This document shows positions 41,272-51,900 of a stretch of DNA of 64,000 nt, in pieces (the stretch's first letter is position 1; every line of letters starts with the position of its first letter). Made by a program: the position numbers and the translations under genes. Source of the DNA: JBBAGC01 sp964491265 (lineage in GTDB: Bacteria > Spirochaetota > UBA4802 > UBA5550); contig CAZBFP010000011.1 in the NCBI GenBank assembly GCA_964491265.1, positions 1 through 64,000 on the forward strand, read 5' to 3'. The notes under the pieces are model-generated. The model was not told the origin of the DNA. It searched no databases and saw only the letters and a program-made list of their open reading frames with translations.

Positions 41272-42099
41272 CTAGCCCTTCCTTCTCTTTATTATGTATT
41301 TATCGCTAAACTTATGCTTCTTCCTTGTCTTATACCCTTTGCTAGGTACACCGGTAGGGGAAACTGGGTGACGTCCACCTGCAGATTTTCCTTCACCACC
41401 ACCAAGAGGGTGATCGATCGGATTCATAGCAACACCCCTTACTTTGGGACGTTTGTTCATCCATCGCGAGCGGCCGGCTTTACCTATAGTTATATTACTA
41501 TGGTCCTTGTTGCCTACTTCACCAAGTGTGGAATAGCACTCTTTGTGTATTTTTCTAATCTCACCAGAAGGAAGTTTTACTAAACAGTAATCACCTTCTT
41601 TAGCAGCAAGCACAGCAGTAGTTCCCGCAGATCTTACAAGTTGACCGCCTTTACCTTTGTGCAATTCAATATTATATATGTTTGAACCCAGGGGGATGTT
41701 CTTTAGAGGAAGTGCATTCCCTGTTTTGATCTCCACTTTTTCACCTGACTCAATTTTGTCACCTACTTTTAATGATTCAGGAGCAATTATGTATCTTTTT
41801 TCTCCATCAACATAGTTTACAAGAGCTATGTTTGCAGATCTGTTGGGATCATACTCTATTGTAACTATCTTCCCGGGAATCTCGAATTTATCTCTTTTAA
41901 AATCGATAACCCGAAGCTTCCTTTTGTGACCGCCGCCCCTTCTTCTAACCGAAATCTGGCCCTTGTGCCCTCTTCCTGAATCACCGGTTTTACCCTTTGT
42001 TAAAGGCTTATATGGTGAATCTGTAGTGATTTCAGCTTTATCAAGTACGGTTTTATACCTTAATGCTGATGTAACTGGTCTATACTTTTTTATTCCCAT
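41272..42099 (-). CDS. rplB: 50S ribosomal protein L2
   Basis: 275 aa; essential for peptidyl-transferase assembly. The conserved C-terminal loop MNPIDHPLGGGEGKSAGGRHP includes the histidine (in GGGEGKSxGGRHP) implicated in activity. Confidence 0.98.
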   Translation of the reverse strand: MGIKKYRPVTSALRYKTVLDKAEITTDSPYKPLTKGKTGDSGRGHKGQISVRRRGGGHKRKLRVIDFKRDKFEIPGKIVTIEYDPNRSANIALVNYVDGEKRYIIAPESLKVGDKIESGEKVEIKTGNALPLKNIPLGSNIYNIELHKGKGGQLVRSAGTTAVLAAKEGDYCLVKLPSGEIRKIHKECYSTLGEVGNKDHSNITIGKAGRSRWMNKRPKVRGVAMNPIDHPLGGGEGKSAGGRHPVSPTGVPSKGYKTRKKHKFSDKYIIKRRKG

Positions 42100-42130
42100 T
42101 TTCTATTACCTTCTTCGAATAACTTAATAG

Positions 42131-42415
42131 TTATTGACCCTCAAAGATTTCAATTTTCTGACCGGCAGATAGTGTTACTATTGCTTTCTTCCAGGCGGCT
42201 CTCTTACCAACACGGAATCTGAGCCTTCTGTTTTTTCCTCTAACGTTCAGTATGTTTACTTTTTCGGCATCAATTTCAAAAAGATCTTTGATAGCTTTCT
42301 TTACCATATGCTTGTTGGCTTTTCTTGCAACCTCAAATACATACTTATTGTCTTCCATCAATTCAGTGGTTTTTTCTGAAATAATCGGCCTGATAATTAT
42401 ATCATTAGAATTCAT
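42131..42415 (-). CDS. rplW: 50S ribosomal protein L23
   Basis: 94 aa; exit-tunnel rim, chaperone docking. IIRPIISEKTTELMEDNKYVFEV and VNILNVRGKNRRLRFRVGKRAAWKKA are typical. Confidence 0.97.
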   Translation of the reverse strand: MNSNDIIIRPIISEKTTELMEDNKYVFEVARKANKHMVKKAIKDLFEIDAEKVNILNVRGKNRRLRFRVGKRAAWKKAIVTLSAGQKIEIFEGQ

Positions 42416-42416
42416 C

Positions 42417-43052
42417 TTACTTCACCCTGGCAAATTTTTCGTTTATCTGTTGAATAGCACTTTCAGTAATCAATAGCTCTCTGGAATAAAAAATATCTCT
42501 ACCTGACATTCTGCTCACATTGTTATACCTGAACCATGGAATATTCCGTATTGACCTTTTAAGCATTGAATCTTCCACATCAGGCTTACCTGAAATAATT
42601 ACTGCCTTTGTTACAGAGAGTGCCTTCCCTATCTTTGCGATTTCACCTGTTTTTCCGCCAACAGTAAAATCTTCAATAACTTTAACTGCGCCCTCTTTAG
42701 CCTTCAGTGAAAGGAGGGATATAAAAGCAGCCCTCTTAATCTTCTTAGGGAGCTGAATTGAATAATCACGGGGAGTTGGTGCAAATGTTGTTCCACCCCC
42801 TCTCCAGAGTGGGGATCTGTTAGTACCGGCTCGTGCTCTTCCTGTACCCTTCTGTCTCCACGGTTTTGCTCCTCCGCCTCTAACTTCAGCACGTTCCTTA
42901 GCGGAATGAGTGCCCTGTCTCATATTAGCATTGGCTGCTTTAACATACTCATAAATAAGCACGTCATTGATCTCGGAACTGAAAATGTCATCAGAAAGTT
43001 CTACTTCACCGATCTTAGTTCCATCTATAGAATATTTGTCTACCTTCATCAC
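42417..43052 (-). CDS. rplD: 50S ribosomal protein L4
   Basis: 211 aa; tunnel protein and, in E. coli, autogenous regulator of the S10 operon. RQGTHSAKERAEVRGGGAKPWRQKGTGRARAG-type loop (about 45-80) and SPLWRGGGTTFAPTPRDYS are signatures. Met2 is an equally good start. Confidence 0.98.
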   Translation of the reverse strand: MMKVDKYSIDGTKIGEVELSDDIFSSEINDVLIYEYVKAANANMRQGTHSAKERAEVRGGGAKPWRQKGTGRARAGTNRSPLWRGGGTTFAPTPRDYSIQLPKKIKRAAFISLLSLKAKEGAVKVIEDFTVGGKTGEIAKIGKALSVTKAVIISGKPDVEDSMLKRSIRNIPWFRYNNVSRMSGRDIFYSRELLITESAIQQINEKFARVK

Positions 43053-43058
43053 AATCCC

Positions 43059-43679
43059 CTACTTTTCAGTCACTTTTATCAAAGTGTGTTTTCTTCCAGG
43101 AATAGCGCCCGATATTAAAACAATATTTTTATCCTGAAGTATCTTCACTATTTTCAGATTCTTTACAGTTACCTTTTTGCTGCCGAATCTTCCCGGCATT
43201 TTCTTACCTTTCCATACTTCACTTGGATAAGCACACGCTCCGATAGAACCGGGAGCCCTGTGAAAATGTGACCCGTGCGTTGTACGGCCGCCTCCGAATC
43301 CATGACGCTTTATAACACCGGAAAATCCATGCCCCTTTGATATGCCGGTAACATTTACAGTATCATTTTCCTGGAAAAGAGAGCAATCGAGCTGAGCCCC
43401 TACTTCAATTGAACTGTCAAAATCTTCAACTTCTGCTAAATATCGCTTAGGATTTATATTTTTCTTTTTAAGATCTTCTGCTATGGGCCTTGTAACTCTC
43501 TTTTCCTTCTGATCGCAAAATCCGAGCTTCAAAGCACTATAACCGTCTTTTTCAATATTTTTCTTCTGTACTACTACACATGGCCCCAATTCACAAGCTG
43601 TAACAGGTATCACAGTACCATCTTCTTTTATAAATTGAGTCATCCCTATCTTTCTACCCAATAGTGCTTTTTTCATCAC
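43059..43679 (-). CDS. rplC: 50S ribosomal protein L3
   Basis: 206 aa; helps build the peptidyl-transferase centre. LLGRKIGMTQFI start and the central loop HGFSGVIKRHGFGGGRTTHGS (about 120-140), whose tip reaches the active site; SIGACAYPSEVWKGKKMPGR follows. Confidence 0.98.
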   Translation of the reverse strand: MMKKALLGRKIGMTQFIKEDGTVIPVTACELGPCVVVQKKNIEKDGYSALKLGFCDQKEKRVTRPIAEDLKKKNINPKRYLAEVEDFDSSIEVGAQLDCSLFQENDTVNVTGISKGHGFSGVIKRHGFGGGRTTHGSHFHRAPGSIGACAYPSEVWKGKKMPGRFGSKKVTVKNLKIVKILQDKNIVLISGAIPGRKHTLIKVTEK

Positions 43680-43734
43680 CTTAACCTACTCATCGAAATT
43701 AATTCATACCTTTTTGTAATTTACGGATAGCTGA

Positions 43735-43761
43735 GAAGACCCGTCATCTTTCAGGGTCTTC
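43735..43761 (-). promoter_or_regulatory. Intercistronic hairpin between rpsJ and rplC
   Basis: GAAGACCC (43735-43742) and GGGTCTTC (43754-43761) make an 8-bp stem with an 11-nt loop in the 104-bp gap. No T-run follows, so processing or translational control is more likely than termination. Confidence 0.4.
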
Positions 43762-43783
43762 ATGCTCTTTTAGCTAATTTAGC

Positions 43784-44110
43784 CTAGGACTTAATATCTA
43801 CGGAAACACCGGCTGGAAGTTCAAGCTTCATCAACGCTTCTACTGTATCAGAATTCGGATCAATAATGTCAATCAACCTTTTATGAGTTCTAATCTCAAA
43901 CTGTTCCCTTGCTTTTTTATTTACATGTGGCGATCTTAAAACACAAAACTTCTCAATTTTAGTCGGAAGAGGGATCGGTCCTGAAATTCTGGCACCACTT
44001 CTGTTTGTAGTACTCACAATTTTCTCAGCAGACTGATCCAGCAGTTTCGCATCATATGATCTTAACTTTACCCTAATTCGCTGCCCTGTTAGCTTTGCCA
44101 CTTTTTTCAC
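43784..44110 (-). CDS. rpsJ: 30S ribosomal protein S10 (NusE)
   Basis: 108 aa; ribosomal head protein and, as NusE, a transcription antitermination factor partnering NusG. GQRIRVKLRSYDAKLLDQSAEKIV and PLPTKIEKFCVLRSPHVNKKAREQFE are signatures. A short N-terminal extension (MKKVAKLT) precedes the usual GQ/KIR start. First gene of the S10 set, after tuf. Confidence 0.97.
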   Translation of the reverse strand: MKKVAKLTGQRIRVKLRSYDAKLLDQSAEKIVSTTNRSGARISGPIPLPTKIEKFCVLRSPHVNKKAREQFEIRTHKRLIDIIDPNSDTVEALMKLELPAGVSVDIKS

Positions 44111-44130
44111 CTTACGCGTTATTTAGATAA

Positions 44131-44162
44131 ATAATTGCCAGGTCCTTAAACCTGACAATTAT
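44131..44162 (-). terminator. Hairpin between tuf and rpsJ (terminator or attenuator)
   Basis: ATAATTGCCAGGT (44131-44143) and ACCTGACAATTAT (44150-44162) pair over 13 bp with one G-U, loop of 6. On the minus strand it is followed by TTATTTAT, a moderate U-rich tail, 26 bp after the tuf stop; it may reduce read-through into the S10 set. Confidence 0.55.
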
Positions 44163-44187
44163 CTGATTTATTACTTAACTGTATTTT

Positions 44188-45402
44188 CTACTCTAGAACT
44201 TTTACTACAACGCCTGCGCCTACTGTTCTGCCACCCTCACGAATCGCGAATCTCAATTCCTCTTCAAGCGCTACAGGAGTAATAAGAGTAACTATCATCT
44301 CAATGTCATCACCAGGCATTACCATCTCAACTCCGGCAGGAAGTTCGATTGTTCCGGTTACGTCTGTTGTTCTTAAGTAGAACTGGGGACGATAGTTTGC
44401 AAAGAATGGAGTGTGTCTTCCGCCTTCCTCTTTCTTCAGAATGTAAACCCTTCCTGAAAATTTAGTATGCGGCTTGATTGAACCCGGCTTAGCAAGAACC
44501 TGTCCACGTTCAACATCCTCTTTTGCGACACCTCTAAGGAGACATCCCACGTTATCCCCTGCTCTACCTTCATCAAGAATCTTTCTGAACATCTCAACAC
44601 CGGTACAAACAGAAGTTTTTGTCTCAACAAATCCGATAATCTCTACACTTTCACCTGTTTTAACAATACCCCTTTCAATCCTTCCAGTTACAACTGTTCC
44701 ACGGCCTGTAATAGAGAAAACGTCCTCTATAGGCATAAGGAAAGGCTTATCTGTATCACGCTCAGGCTCAGGTACATATGTATCAAGAGCTTCACCAAGC
44801 TTAACAACTGTCTGGAACCACTCATCATCCTTATTTCCTGCATCAGCTGCCTCTAAAGCTTTAAGGGCTGAACCAGGGATAACCGGAACATCATCACCGG
44901 GGAAATCGTTTTTGGAAAGAAGTTCTCTTATCTCCATTTCAACAAGCTCAACCATTTCCGCTCTGTCAGAAGGATCAAGCATATCCACCTTATTAAGGAA
45001 AACGAGCATATGAGGTACATTTACCTGGTGAGCGAGAAGAACGTGCTCCCTTGTCTGAGGCATTGCACCATCTGTAGCAGCTACAACAAGAATAGCAGCA
45101 TCCATCTGCGCAGCACCTGTTATCATGTTTTTGATATAGTCAGCGTGACCCGGACAGTCAACGTGAGCATAATGTCTCGCAGGGGTTTCATACTCCTGGT
45201 GAGAAGTAGCAATTGTTATACCTCTCTGCTTCTCTTCCGGTGCATTATCAATTTCATCAAAATTTACAGCTTTACCTGTACCATATGCAACATGGAATAC
45301 CTTTGTTATTGCAGCTGTCAATGTAGTCTTACCATGGTCGATATGCCCTATAGTTCCCACGTTAACATGCGGTTTAGTCCTTTCAAATTTTGCCTTTGCC
45401 AT
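44188..45402 (-). CDS. tuf: Elongation factor Tu
   Basis: 404 aa; GTPase delivering aminoacyl-tRNA. GHIDHGKTTLTAAI (P-loop), DCPGHADYIKNM, NKVDM and SALKALE are the G motifs; domain II has RGTVVTGRIERG and the end is GGRTVGAGVVVKVLE. An insertion-length region (GDDVPVIPGSALKALEAADAGNKDDEW-like) follows G5. It lies between fusA and rpsJ with a 304-bp leader of its own. Confidence 0.99.
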   Translation of the reverse strand: MAKAKFERTKPHVNVGTIGHIDHGKTTLTAAITKVFHVAYGTGKAVNFDEIDNAPEEKQRGITIATSHQEYETPARHYAHVDCPGHADYIKNMITGAAQMDAAILVVAATDGAMPQTREHVLLAHQVNVPHMLVFLNKVDMLDPSDRAEMVELVEMEIRELLSKNDFPGDDVPVIPGSALKALEAADAGNKDDEWFQTVVKLGEALDTYVPEPERDTDKPFLMPIEDVFSITGRGTVVTGRIERGIVKTGESVEIIGFVETKTSVCTGVEMFRKILDEGRAGDNVGCLLRGVAKEDVERGQVLAKPGSIKPHTKFSGRVYILKKEEGGRHTPFFANYRPQFYLRTTDVTGTIELPAGVEMVMPGDDIEMIVTLITPVALEEELRFAIREGGRTVGAGVVVKVLE

Positions 45403-45462
45403 TAGAATTCTCCTTAACTATTTTAATGTTTTCACATAATTACTTTATATTAAATAAATCTT

Positions 45463-45480
45463 GCAATAGAATAATTGCAT
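45463..45480. repeat. Small inverted repeat in the tuf leader
   Basis: TGCAAT-6-ATTGCA about 60 bp upstream of the tuf ATG, within the transcribed leader expected from the promoter at 45527-45555. No known family. Confidence 0.35.
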
Positions 45481-45526
45481 TGAATTTACATACGAAACCC
45501 GTGACTCTCCAGAAATCGGTTTTTGA

Positions 45527-45555
45527 AATAAAAAAAAAACTCGATATTCTGTCAA
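45527..45555 (-). promoter_or_regulatory. Candidate tuf promoter
   Basis: On the minus strand TTGACA (45550-45555) is followed after 17 bp by TTTATT (45527-45532); the spacer contains a run of T. The 304-bp fusA-tuf gap (45403-45706) holds no gene, so tuf may have its own promoter within the block. No clear terminator was seen after fusA. Confidence 0.4.
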
Positions 45556-45706
45556 GCAAATAACACAAAAATAAGCTCTAATGTTGAAAATATTAGATCT
45601 TTGCTTATTTTTCAAGAAAAAGCGGGAATTCAGCGATACTTACCGATTTTTCATAAAATACAGAATCTAAAACAAAGCTTTTTTTGTAAAACAAAAAATA
45701 TGTTTT

Positions 45707-47794
45707 CTAATAAAATAATCCACTTATTCTCCCTAAAATGCGGTTCATTATCGATTCCGGCACATTCTCGTAATGAGAATACTGAAGGGTGTGGGTCGCT
45801 CTACCCTGGCTCATTGATCTTATGGCTGTTGCATAACCGAATGTCTCAGAAAGAGGGATAAGAGCATCAATCACCTTAAGATCGCCCCTGAAATCGAAAT
45901 TCTCAATTTTCCCCCTTCTGGAACTTAAATCACTTATTATGTCCCCCGTATATTCATCAGGACAGACAATTTCAAGTTTCATTACAGGTTCCATAAGTGT
46001 GGGGGATGCCTTTCTAAATGCCTCTTTCAAAGCCATATTTGCAGCTATTCTGCAGCCCATTTCGGTTGATTTTAATTCATGATAATCTGCTTTTAAAAGA
46101 ACAACAGCAATATCATCCACCTTGTAGCCTGCAAGCACTCCACCCTGCATTGCGTCAATAAAACCTGCTTCAATTTCCTTCACAAAAGAAAGAGGCATTT
46201 CAGATCCGGAAAGCTTATTAACAAAAAGAAACCCTTCCCCGGGCTTAGACGGGGCAACAGAAATTTTCACATGCCCGTAATTCTCCTTGCCGCCTATCTG
46301 CTTTTCATAAACCTCTTCAGCAACAGCTTCTGTTGTAACTGTTTCCTTATAAGTTACCTGCGGCTTCCCTACATTTGCCGGGATATTAAACTCCCTTAGA
46401 AGCCGATCCACTATTATATCAAGATGGAGTTCACCCATACCGGATATAATCAGCTGCCCTGTATCAGGACTTGTGTCAGCCCGGAAAGTGGGGTCCTCCT
46501 CAACAAGCCTGGAAAGAGCGATGTTGAGTTTATCCTGGTCCGCTTTTGACTTAAGCTCTATTGCTATTGAAATTACAGGCTCAGGGAAGTCCATTTTTTC
46601 CAGAAGTACAGGAGCATCGGGGGAACACATGGTGTCCCCGGTTCTCCCGCTCTTAAGTCCGATTACAGCTACTATATCCCCTGTATAAACCGCATCAACC
46701 TCTTCCCTGTGATTAGCATGCATTTTCAGAAAACGGTTTATCCGCTCCTTCTTTCCTGTTGAAACATTAAGAAGCTGATCCCCCGACTTTGCAGTACCTG
46801 AATAAATCCTCAGATAAGAAAGCTTCCCCACATGCTGGTCTGTCATTATTTTAAAGACAAGTGCGCTGAAGGGCTCCTTGTCGTCTGAATCCCTGAGAAT
46901 AATCTTTTCATTATCCGTGACATCGTGCCCCTCAACCGGAGGTATATCCTTTGGAGATGCCAGATAATCCACAACTGCATTTAGAACAGACTGAATCCCC
47001 TTATTCTTCAGGGCTGAACCGCATAAAACAGGGAAAAGCCTGTTTGCAATTGTGCCTTTTCTTATAGCACTCTTAACTTCAGCCTCTTCAGGTTCCTCTC
47101 CATTAAGAAATTTCTCCATAAGCTCTTCATCACAATCAGCAAGCTTTTCAAGAAGATTCTCCCGCATTTCAGCTGCAGCATCCTTATACTCATCAGGAAT
47201 ATCTGAAACAGCAAACTCCTTACCGTCAGGATTATCCCAGAGGAGCATCTTCATCTGTACAATATCCACAACGCCCCTGAAATCACTTTCAACACCTACA
47301 GGGAGATGAAGCGGAAGGGGCTCAGCCTGGAGCCTGCTCTTTATCATCTCCAGACACCGGCTATAATTTGCGCCGACTCTGTCCATTTTGTTGACAAAAC
47401 AGATTCTCGGCACCCTGTACTTATCAGCCTGACGCCATACTGTTTCACTCTGAGGCTCAACACCAGCCACTCCATCAAAAACTGCAATTGCTGAATCAAG
47501 TACACGGAGGCTTCTTTCAACTTCGATAGTAAAATCCACATGCCCCGGTGTATCAATTATATTAATTACACAGTTATTCCACATACAGGTGGTAGCAGCG
47601 GCAGTTATTGTAATTCCCCGCTCCTTCTCCTGTATCATCCAGTCCATTTCTGCTGTACCTTCATGGACCTCCCCCATCTTATGGGTCTTCCCTGTATAAA
47701 AAAGAATCCTTTCAGTAAGGGTTGTTTTGCCGGCATCAATATGAGCCATTATCCCTATATTTCTGGTTCTTCCTATGGGCAACTTTCTAGACAT
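45707..47794 (-). CDS. fusA: Elongation factor G
   Basis: 695 aa; translocation GTPase. AHIDAGKTTLTERI, DTPGHVDF, NKMDR are the G motifs; GMGELHLDI and the end SQGRATHTLQYSHYENVPESI mark domains III-V. The P-loop has Leu where E. coli EF-G has Thr (KTTLTERIL). Spirochaetes carry two EF-Gs (spdEFG1/2); str-operon location suggests this is the translocase, but I cannot separate the two by eye. Confidence 0.97.
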   Translation of the reverse strand: MSRKLPIGRTRNIGIMAHIDAGKTTLTERILFYTGKTHKMGEVHEGTAEMDWMIQEKERGITITAAATTCMWNNCVINIIDTPGHVDFTIEVERSLRVLDSAIAVFDGVAGVEPQSETVWRQADKYRVPRICFVNKMDRVGANYSRCLEMIKSRLQAEPLPLHLPVGVESDFRGVVDIVQMKMLLWDNPDGKEFAVSDIPDEYKDAAAEMRENLLEKLADCDEELMEKFLNGEEPEEAEVKSAIRKGTIANRLFPVLCGSALKNKGIQSVLNAVVDYLASPKDIPPVEGHDVTDNEKIILRDSDDKEPFSALVFKIMTDQHVGKLSYLRIYSGTAKSGDQLLNVSTGKKERINRFLKMHANHREEVDAVYTGDIVAVIGLKSGRTGDTMCSPDAPVLLEKMDFPEPVISIAIELKSKADQDKLNIALSRLVEEDPTFRADTSPDTGQLIISGMGELHLDIIVDRLLREFNIPANVGKPQVTYKETVTTEAVAEEVYEKQIGGKENYGHVKISVAPSKPGEGFLFVNKLSGSEMPLSFVKEIEAGFIDAMQGGVLAGYKVDDIAVVLLKADYHELKSTEMGCRIAANMALKEAFRKASPTLMEPVMKLEIVCPDEYTGDIISDLSSRRGKIENFDFRGDLKVIDALIPLSETFGYATAIRSMSQGRATHTLQYSHYENVPESIMNRILGRISGLFY

Positions 47795-47835
47795 GCTCTA
47801 ACCTGCTGACTCCTTTTCTGTGTACCGGTAAAACA

Positions 47836-47865
47836 TCAAATACCAGGCTTGTACCTGGTATTTGA
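47836..47865 (-). promoter_or_regulatory. Strong hairpin in the rpsG-fusA gap
   Basis: TCAAATACCAGG (47836-47847) and CCTGGTATTTGA (47854-47865) are perfect 12-bp arms with a 6-nt loop. It lies in the 96-bp leader of fusA. Only short T-runs follow, so translational control (S7-type) or mRNA processing are possible. Confidence 0.55.
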
Positions 47866-47890
47866 CGGATCAAAAAATTATATTTAAAAA

Positions 47891-48358
47891 TTACCACTTA
47901 TAATGAGCGAAAGCCTTGTTAGCCTCTGCCATTTTATGAGTATCTTCCTTTTTCTTAATTGTTGCACCAGTGTTGTTGGATGCATCCATTAATTCTCCGG
48001 CAAGACGTTCATACATGGTTTTTTCAGATCTGTTTCTTGAATAATTTATTATCCATCTGATGCCGAGAGCCTGTCTTCTTTCAGGTCTTATTTCAACAGG
48101 AACCTGATAAGTAGCACCACCAACACGCCTTGATTTAACCTCAACAAGGGGCTTGGCATTTTCAAGACTCTGTACAAAAACCTCAACAGGATCCTTCTGT
48201 GTTTTCTTTTCAATTATTTCCATTGCTTTGTAAAAAATTGTTTCTGAAACACCTTTTTTACCTTCAAGCATCATACAATTTACAAATTTTGACACGAGTT
48301 TGCTACCAAATTTTGGATCGGGCAACACTTCCCTTTTTACAGGTCTCCTTCTGCGCAT
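47891..48358 (-). CDS. rpsG: 30S ribosomal protein S7
   Basis: 155 aa; head assembly protein and str-operon autoregulator in E. coli. RRRRPVKREVLPDPKFGSKLV start, then NAKPLVEVKSRRVGGATYQVPVEI and NRSEKTMYERLAGELMDA. Confidence 0.98.
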   Translation of the reverse strand: MRRRRPVKREVLPDPKFGSKLVSKFVNCMMLEGKKGVSETIFYKAMEIIEKKTQKDPVEVFVQSLENAKPLVEVKSRRVGGATYQVPVEIRPERRQALGIRWIINYSRNRSEKTMYERLAGELMDASNNTGATIKKKEDTHKMAEANKAFAHYKW

Positions 48359-48400
48359 AACTATATCCTCTTAAAAAAATTCAATTATTTAATTTTACGA

Positions 48401-48775
48401 TTAAGCCTTAGGTCTCTTCGCGCCGTATTTTGAACGGCTTTTCTTCCTGTTGGCTACGCCAAGTGAATCGAGTGTTCCCCTGATAATATGATATCTTACA
48501 CCTGGAAGGTCTTTTACCCTCCCTCCACGTATCAATACAGCAGAGTGCTCCTGCAGATTATGCCCGATACCCGGGATATAAGCTGTAACCTCAATTCCAT
48601 TTGTAAGTCTTACCCTGGCAACTTTACGGAGCGCAGAGTTCGGTTTTTTGGGAGTAAAAGTCATTACCCTGGTACATACACCTCTCTTCTGAGGACACTG
48701 CTTAAGTGCAGGAGACTTGGATTTTTTTACTTTATGCTCCCGCCCTTTTCTTATTAACTGATTAATTGTTGGCAT
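48401..48775 (-). CDS. rpsL: 30S ribosomal protein S12
   Basis: 124 aa; decoding-centre protein. PTINQLIRKGREHK start and TPKKPNSALRKVARV, GHNLQEHSAVLIRGGRVKDLPG. The lysines whose change gives streptomycin resistance (E. coli 42 and 87 equivalents, here Lys44 in TPKK and Lys88 in RVKDLPG) are wild type. First str gene, 130 bp after rpoC. Confidence 0.98.
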   Translation of the reverse strand: MPTINQLIRKGREHKVKKSKSPALKQCPQKRGVCTRVMTFTPKKPNSALRKVARVRLTNGIEVTAYIPGIGHNLQEHSAVLIRGGRVKDLPGVRYHIIRGTLDSLGVANRKKSRSKYGAKRPKA

Positions 48776-48905
48776 TTCAACCCCTTACTTCATTTACTAG
48801 AATTTTTATAATGTCTTCAATTTACTTGAAAATCAATTTTCATAATTAAGTAATAGTAATCCTTAATTTGAGCCTCTTTTTGTCAAGTAAATATTAGGAA
48901 TTGCG

Positions 48906-51900
48906 TCAATTTTCAATTCCATTTTCAGCAATTTTCACTTCTCCAGCTGCCTGTTCTGTCAGATCTGCAACTTCAACAGCTTCCTGTACAACCCCGTCAA
49001 GATCTCCCGGTTCTTCCTGATATATTTCAATGTTATCATAAATTCTTGCACCTGTTCCAGCCGGGATGAGGTGCCCGATGATTACATTCTCTTTCAATCC
49101 GCGCAGATGGTCAACTTTACCTTTTATTGCAGCGTCAGTAAGAACACGTGTTGTCTCCTGAAAAGATGCTGCTGAAATAAACGATTCGGTGTTAAGAGCA
49201 GCCTTGGTAATACCCATAAGTACCGGTATTGCTGAAGCAGGCTTACCCCCTTCGGAAAGCACTCTATCATTCTCTTCTATAAAATCGAACTTATCTACCA
49301 CCTGCTCAATTACAAAGCCGGAGTCACCCTGATCTGTAACCCTTACCTTCCTGAGCATCTGCCTTACAATAACTTCTATGTGCTTATCATTGATAGCAAC
49401 ACCCTGAAGCCTGTAAACCTCCTGTACTTCATTAACAAGAAATTTCTGAAGCTCCCTTGGCCCTTTTATCCTGAGAATTTCATGAGGATCAACAGGACCA
49501 TCGTCTATTTTTTCACCTTTTTTCAGCCAGTCCTTGTCCTGAACACGCAAAAATTTTGATACAGGGATTGAGTACTCCTTTGGAGTCCCGTCATCCGCTG
49601 TAATTATTATCTTTCTCTTATTTTTAACAGTATCACCTATTGTTACATGACCGTCAATAGCTGAGAGGGTTGCCGCATCCCTTGGAGTTCTGGCTTCAAA
49701 AAGTTCAGCAACCCTGGGGAGACCACCTGTAATATCCTTTGTCTTTTCAGCACCCCTTGGAATTTTAGCAAGAACAACACCTGCATTAACTGTATCACCA
49801 TCAGCAACCATAAGGTTTGCACCTTTAGGGAGAAGATATGTTGTGGGCTCGCTCCCGGTTCCATAAACATTTACCCTGGGCTGAAGCTTTTCGGTTTTAT
49901 ACTCAACAATAACCCTCTTTTTTACACCGGAAACAAGATCTATTTCCTCAATAAGACTTTTGTTAAGTTCTACATCGACAAATTCCACCCTGCCTGTAAT
50001 TTCAGTAAGAATCGGCTCAAACCAGGGGTCAAACTGGGCAATTATTTCATTACTTGCATACGGCTTCTGAACAGGCTCATAGAGGCTGTTCTTTTTATCA
50101 AATTCAAGTTCACCTATAATTTCAGTTCCAACATTTATCGGGATTGAATAGGGATCTCCAATAATATATGCTTTTTTCTTATCGATTTTCAGCATCCCGG
50201 TATTAACAGCCTTATATTCATCCCCTGCAGGAGATGTACCAAATACCTTACCGGCATATACCTTCTCACCGTCATTTACAGAAAATTCAGATTTTGATTT
50301 TATATCAACTTCCGAAATAATTCTCTGAACAATTAAGTATCCCCTTCTTACAGTAATTATCTTGTCTTCTTCGGTATGTATCATTTTAGATGTAATATCT
50401 TTAATGAAAACAGGATAATTAAGTTTAATTTCACTCTCTTCAACAGCCATTGACGCAATACCGCCGATATGGAAGGTACGCATTGTAAGCTGCGTTCCCG
50501 GCTGCCCGATTGACTGTGCAGCAATAATTCCAACAGCTTCACCAATCTCTACAGGTCTTGCAGTTGCCAGATTTCTGCCGTAACACTTTGCGCAAACACC
50601 GTGCTTAGACTCGCAGGTAAGGACGGAACGTATTTCGATTGAATCAATTTCGATTTCATCAATTATATCAGCAATTTCTTCATCAATCACTTCATCAGCT
50701 TTAGACAGGATTTCCCCTGTAACAGGATTGATCAGATCATAAAGAAGGGTTCTTCCAAGTACACGTGAACCGAGTGAATCAATTACAGTGTCCCCTTCCT
50801 TAATAGCAAAAATATCAATACCCACTGTTGTTCCGCAGTCAATTTCATTTATTACCACATCCTGGGCAATGTCAACAAGACGCCTTGTAAGATAACCCGC
50901 ATCAGCTGTTTTAAGAGCAGTATCTGCAAGACCCTTTCTCGCACCATTTGTCGAAATAAAATACTCAAGTACAGTAAGGCCCTCTTTAAAGTTCGCCTTG
51001 ATGGGTACCTCGATAATTTCACCGCTCGGCTTGGCCATGAGGCCCCTCATTCCTGCCAGCTGCCTTATCTGCTGCTTACTACCCCTGGCTCCCGATACTG
51101 CCATTATAAAAATAGGGTTATGCCCCCCCATATTATTTTCAAATCCCTGGAACATAACATCCGCAATCTTTTCATTTGCTTCAGTCCAGAGATTTATTAC
51201 CCTGTTATATCTTTCCTCATCAGTGATATATCCGTTTCTATATTCATTCTCAATGCTGACGACCTTTTTGTCTTCAATATCAATAATATCCTTTTTTTCA
51301 GGAGGAATTATAATATCAGACATGGAAATAGTCGGGGCAAAACGGGTTCCATATAAATACCCGGTGTCCTTTATATCATCAAGCATCTTAACTGTTACAT
51401 TGGGACCGAATTTCTTAAAAACCGATGCGATTATTGCAGAGATTTTTTTATCACCTACAACTTCATTTATAAAAGGATACCCTTCAGGAAGTATATCGTT
51501 AAAAACGAGTCTTCCAGCTGTAGTCTCCACCCAGTCATCATTCATAAAGAACTTGATTTTAGTTCTGTACTTTATCTGATCATGGTCAATGGCCCTTAAT
51601 ACATCCTCAAGAGTATCAAAATATTTCCCCTCACCCTTACTCTCCAGAATCATATCTGTAAGATAATAAATTCCAAGAACTATATCCTGAGAAGGAGTTA
51701 CTACCGGATGCCCGTTAGCAGGTGACAGCAGATTATTAGTTGAGAGCATTAGTGTCCAGCACTCAAGCTGTGCCCTTGGTGAAAGGGGAACATGTACTGC
51801 CATCTGATCCCCGTCAAAGTCAGCATTATATGCATGACATACAAGGGGATGAAGCTTTATCGCTTTACCTTCTACAAGTACAGGTTCAAAAGCCTGAATC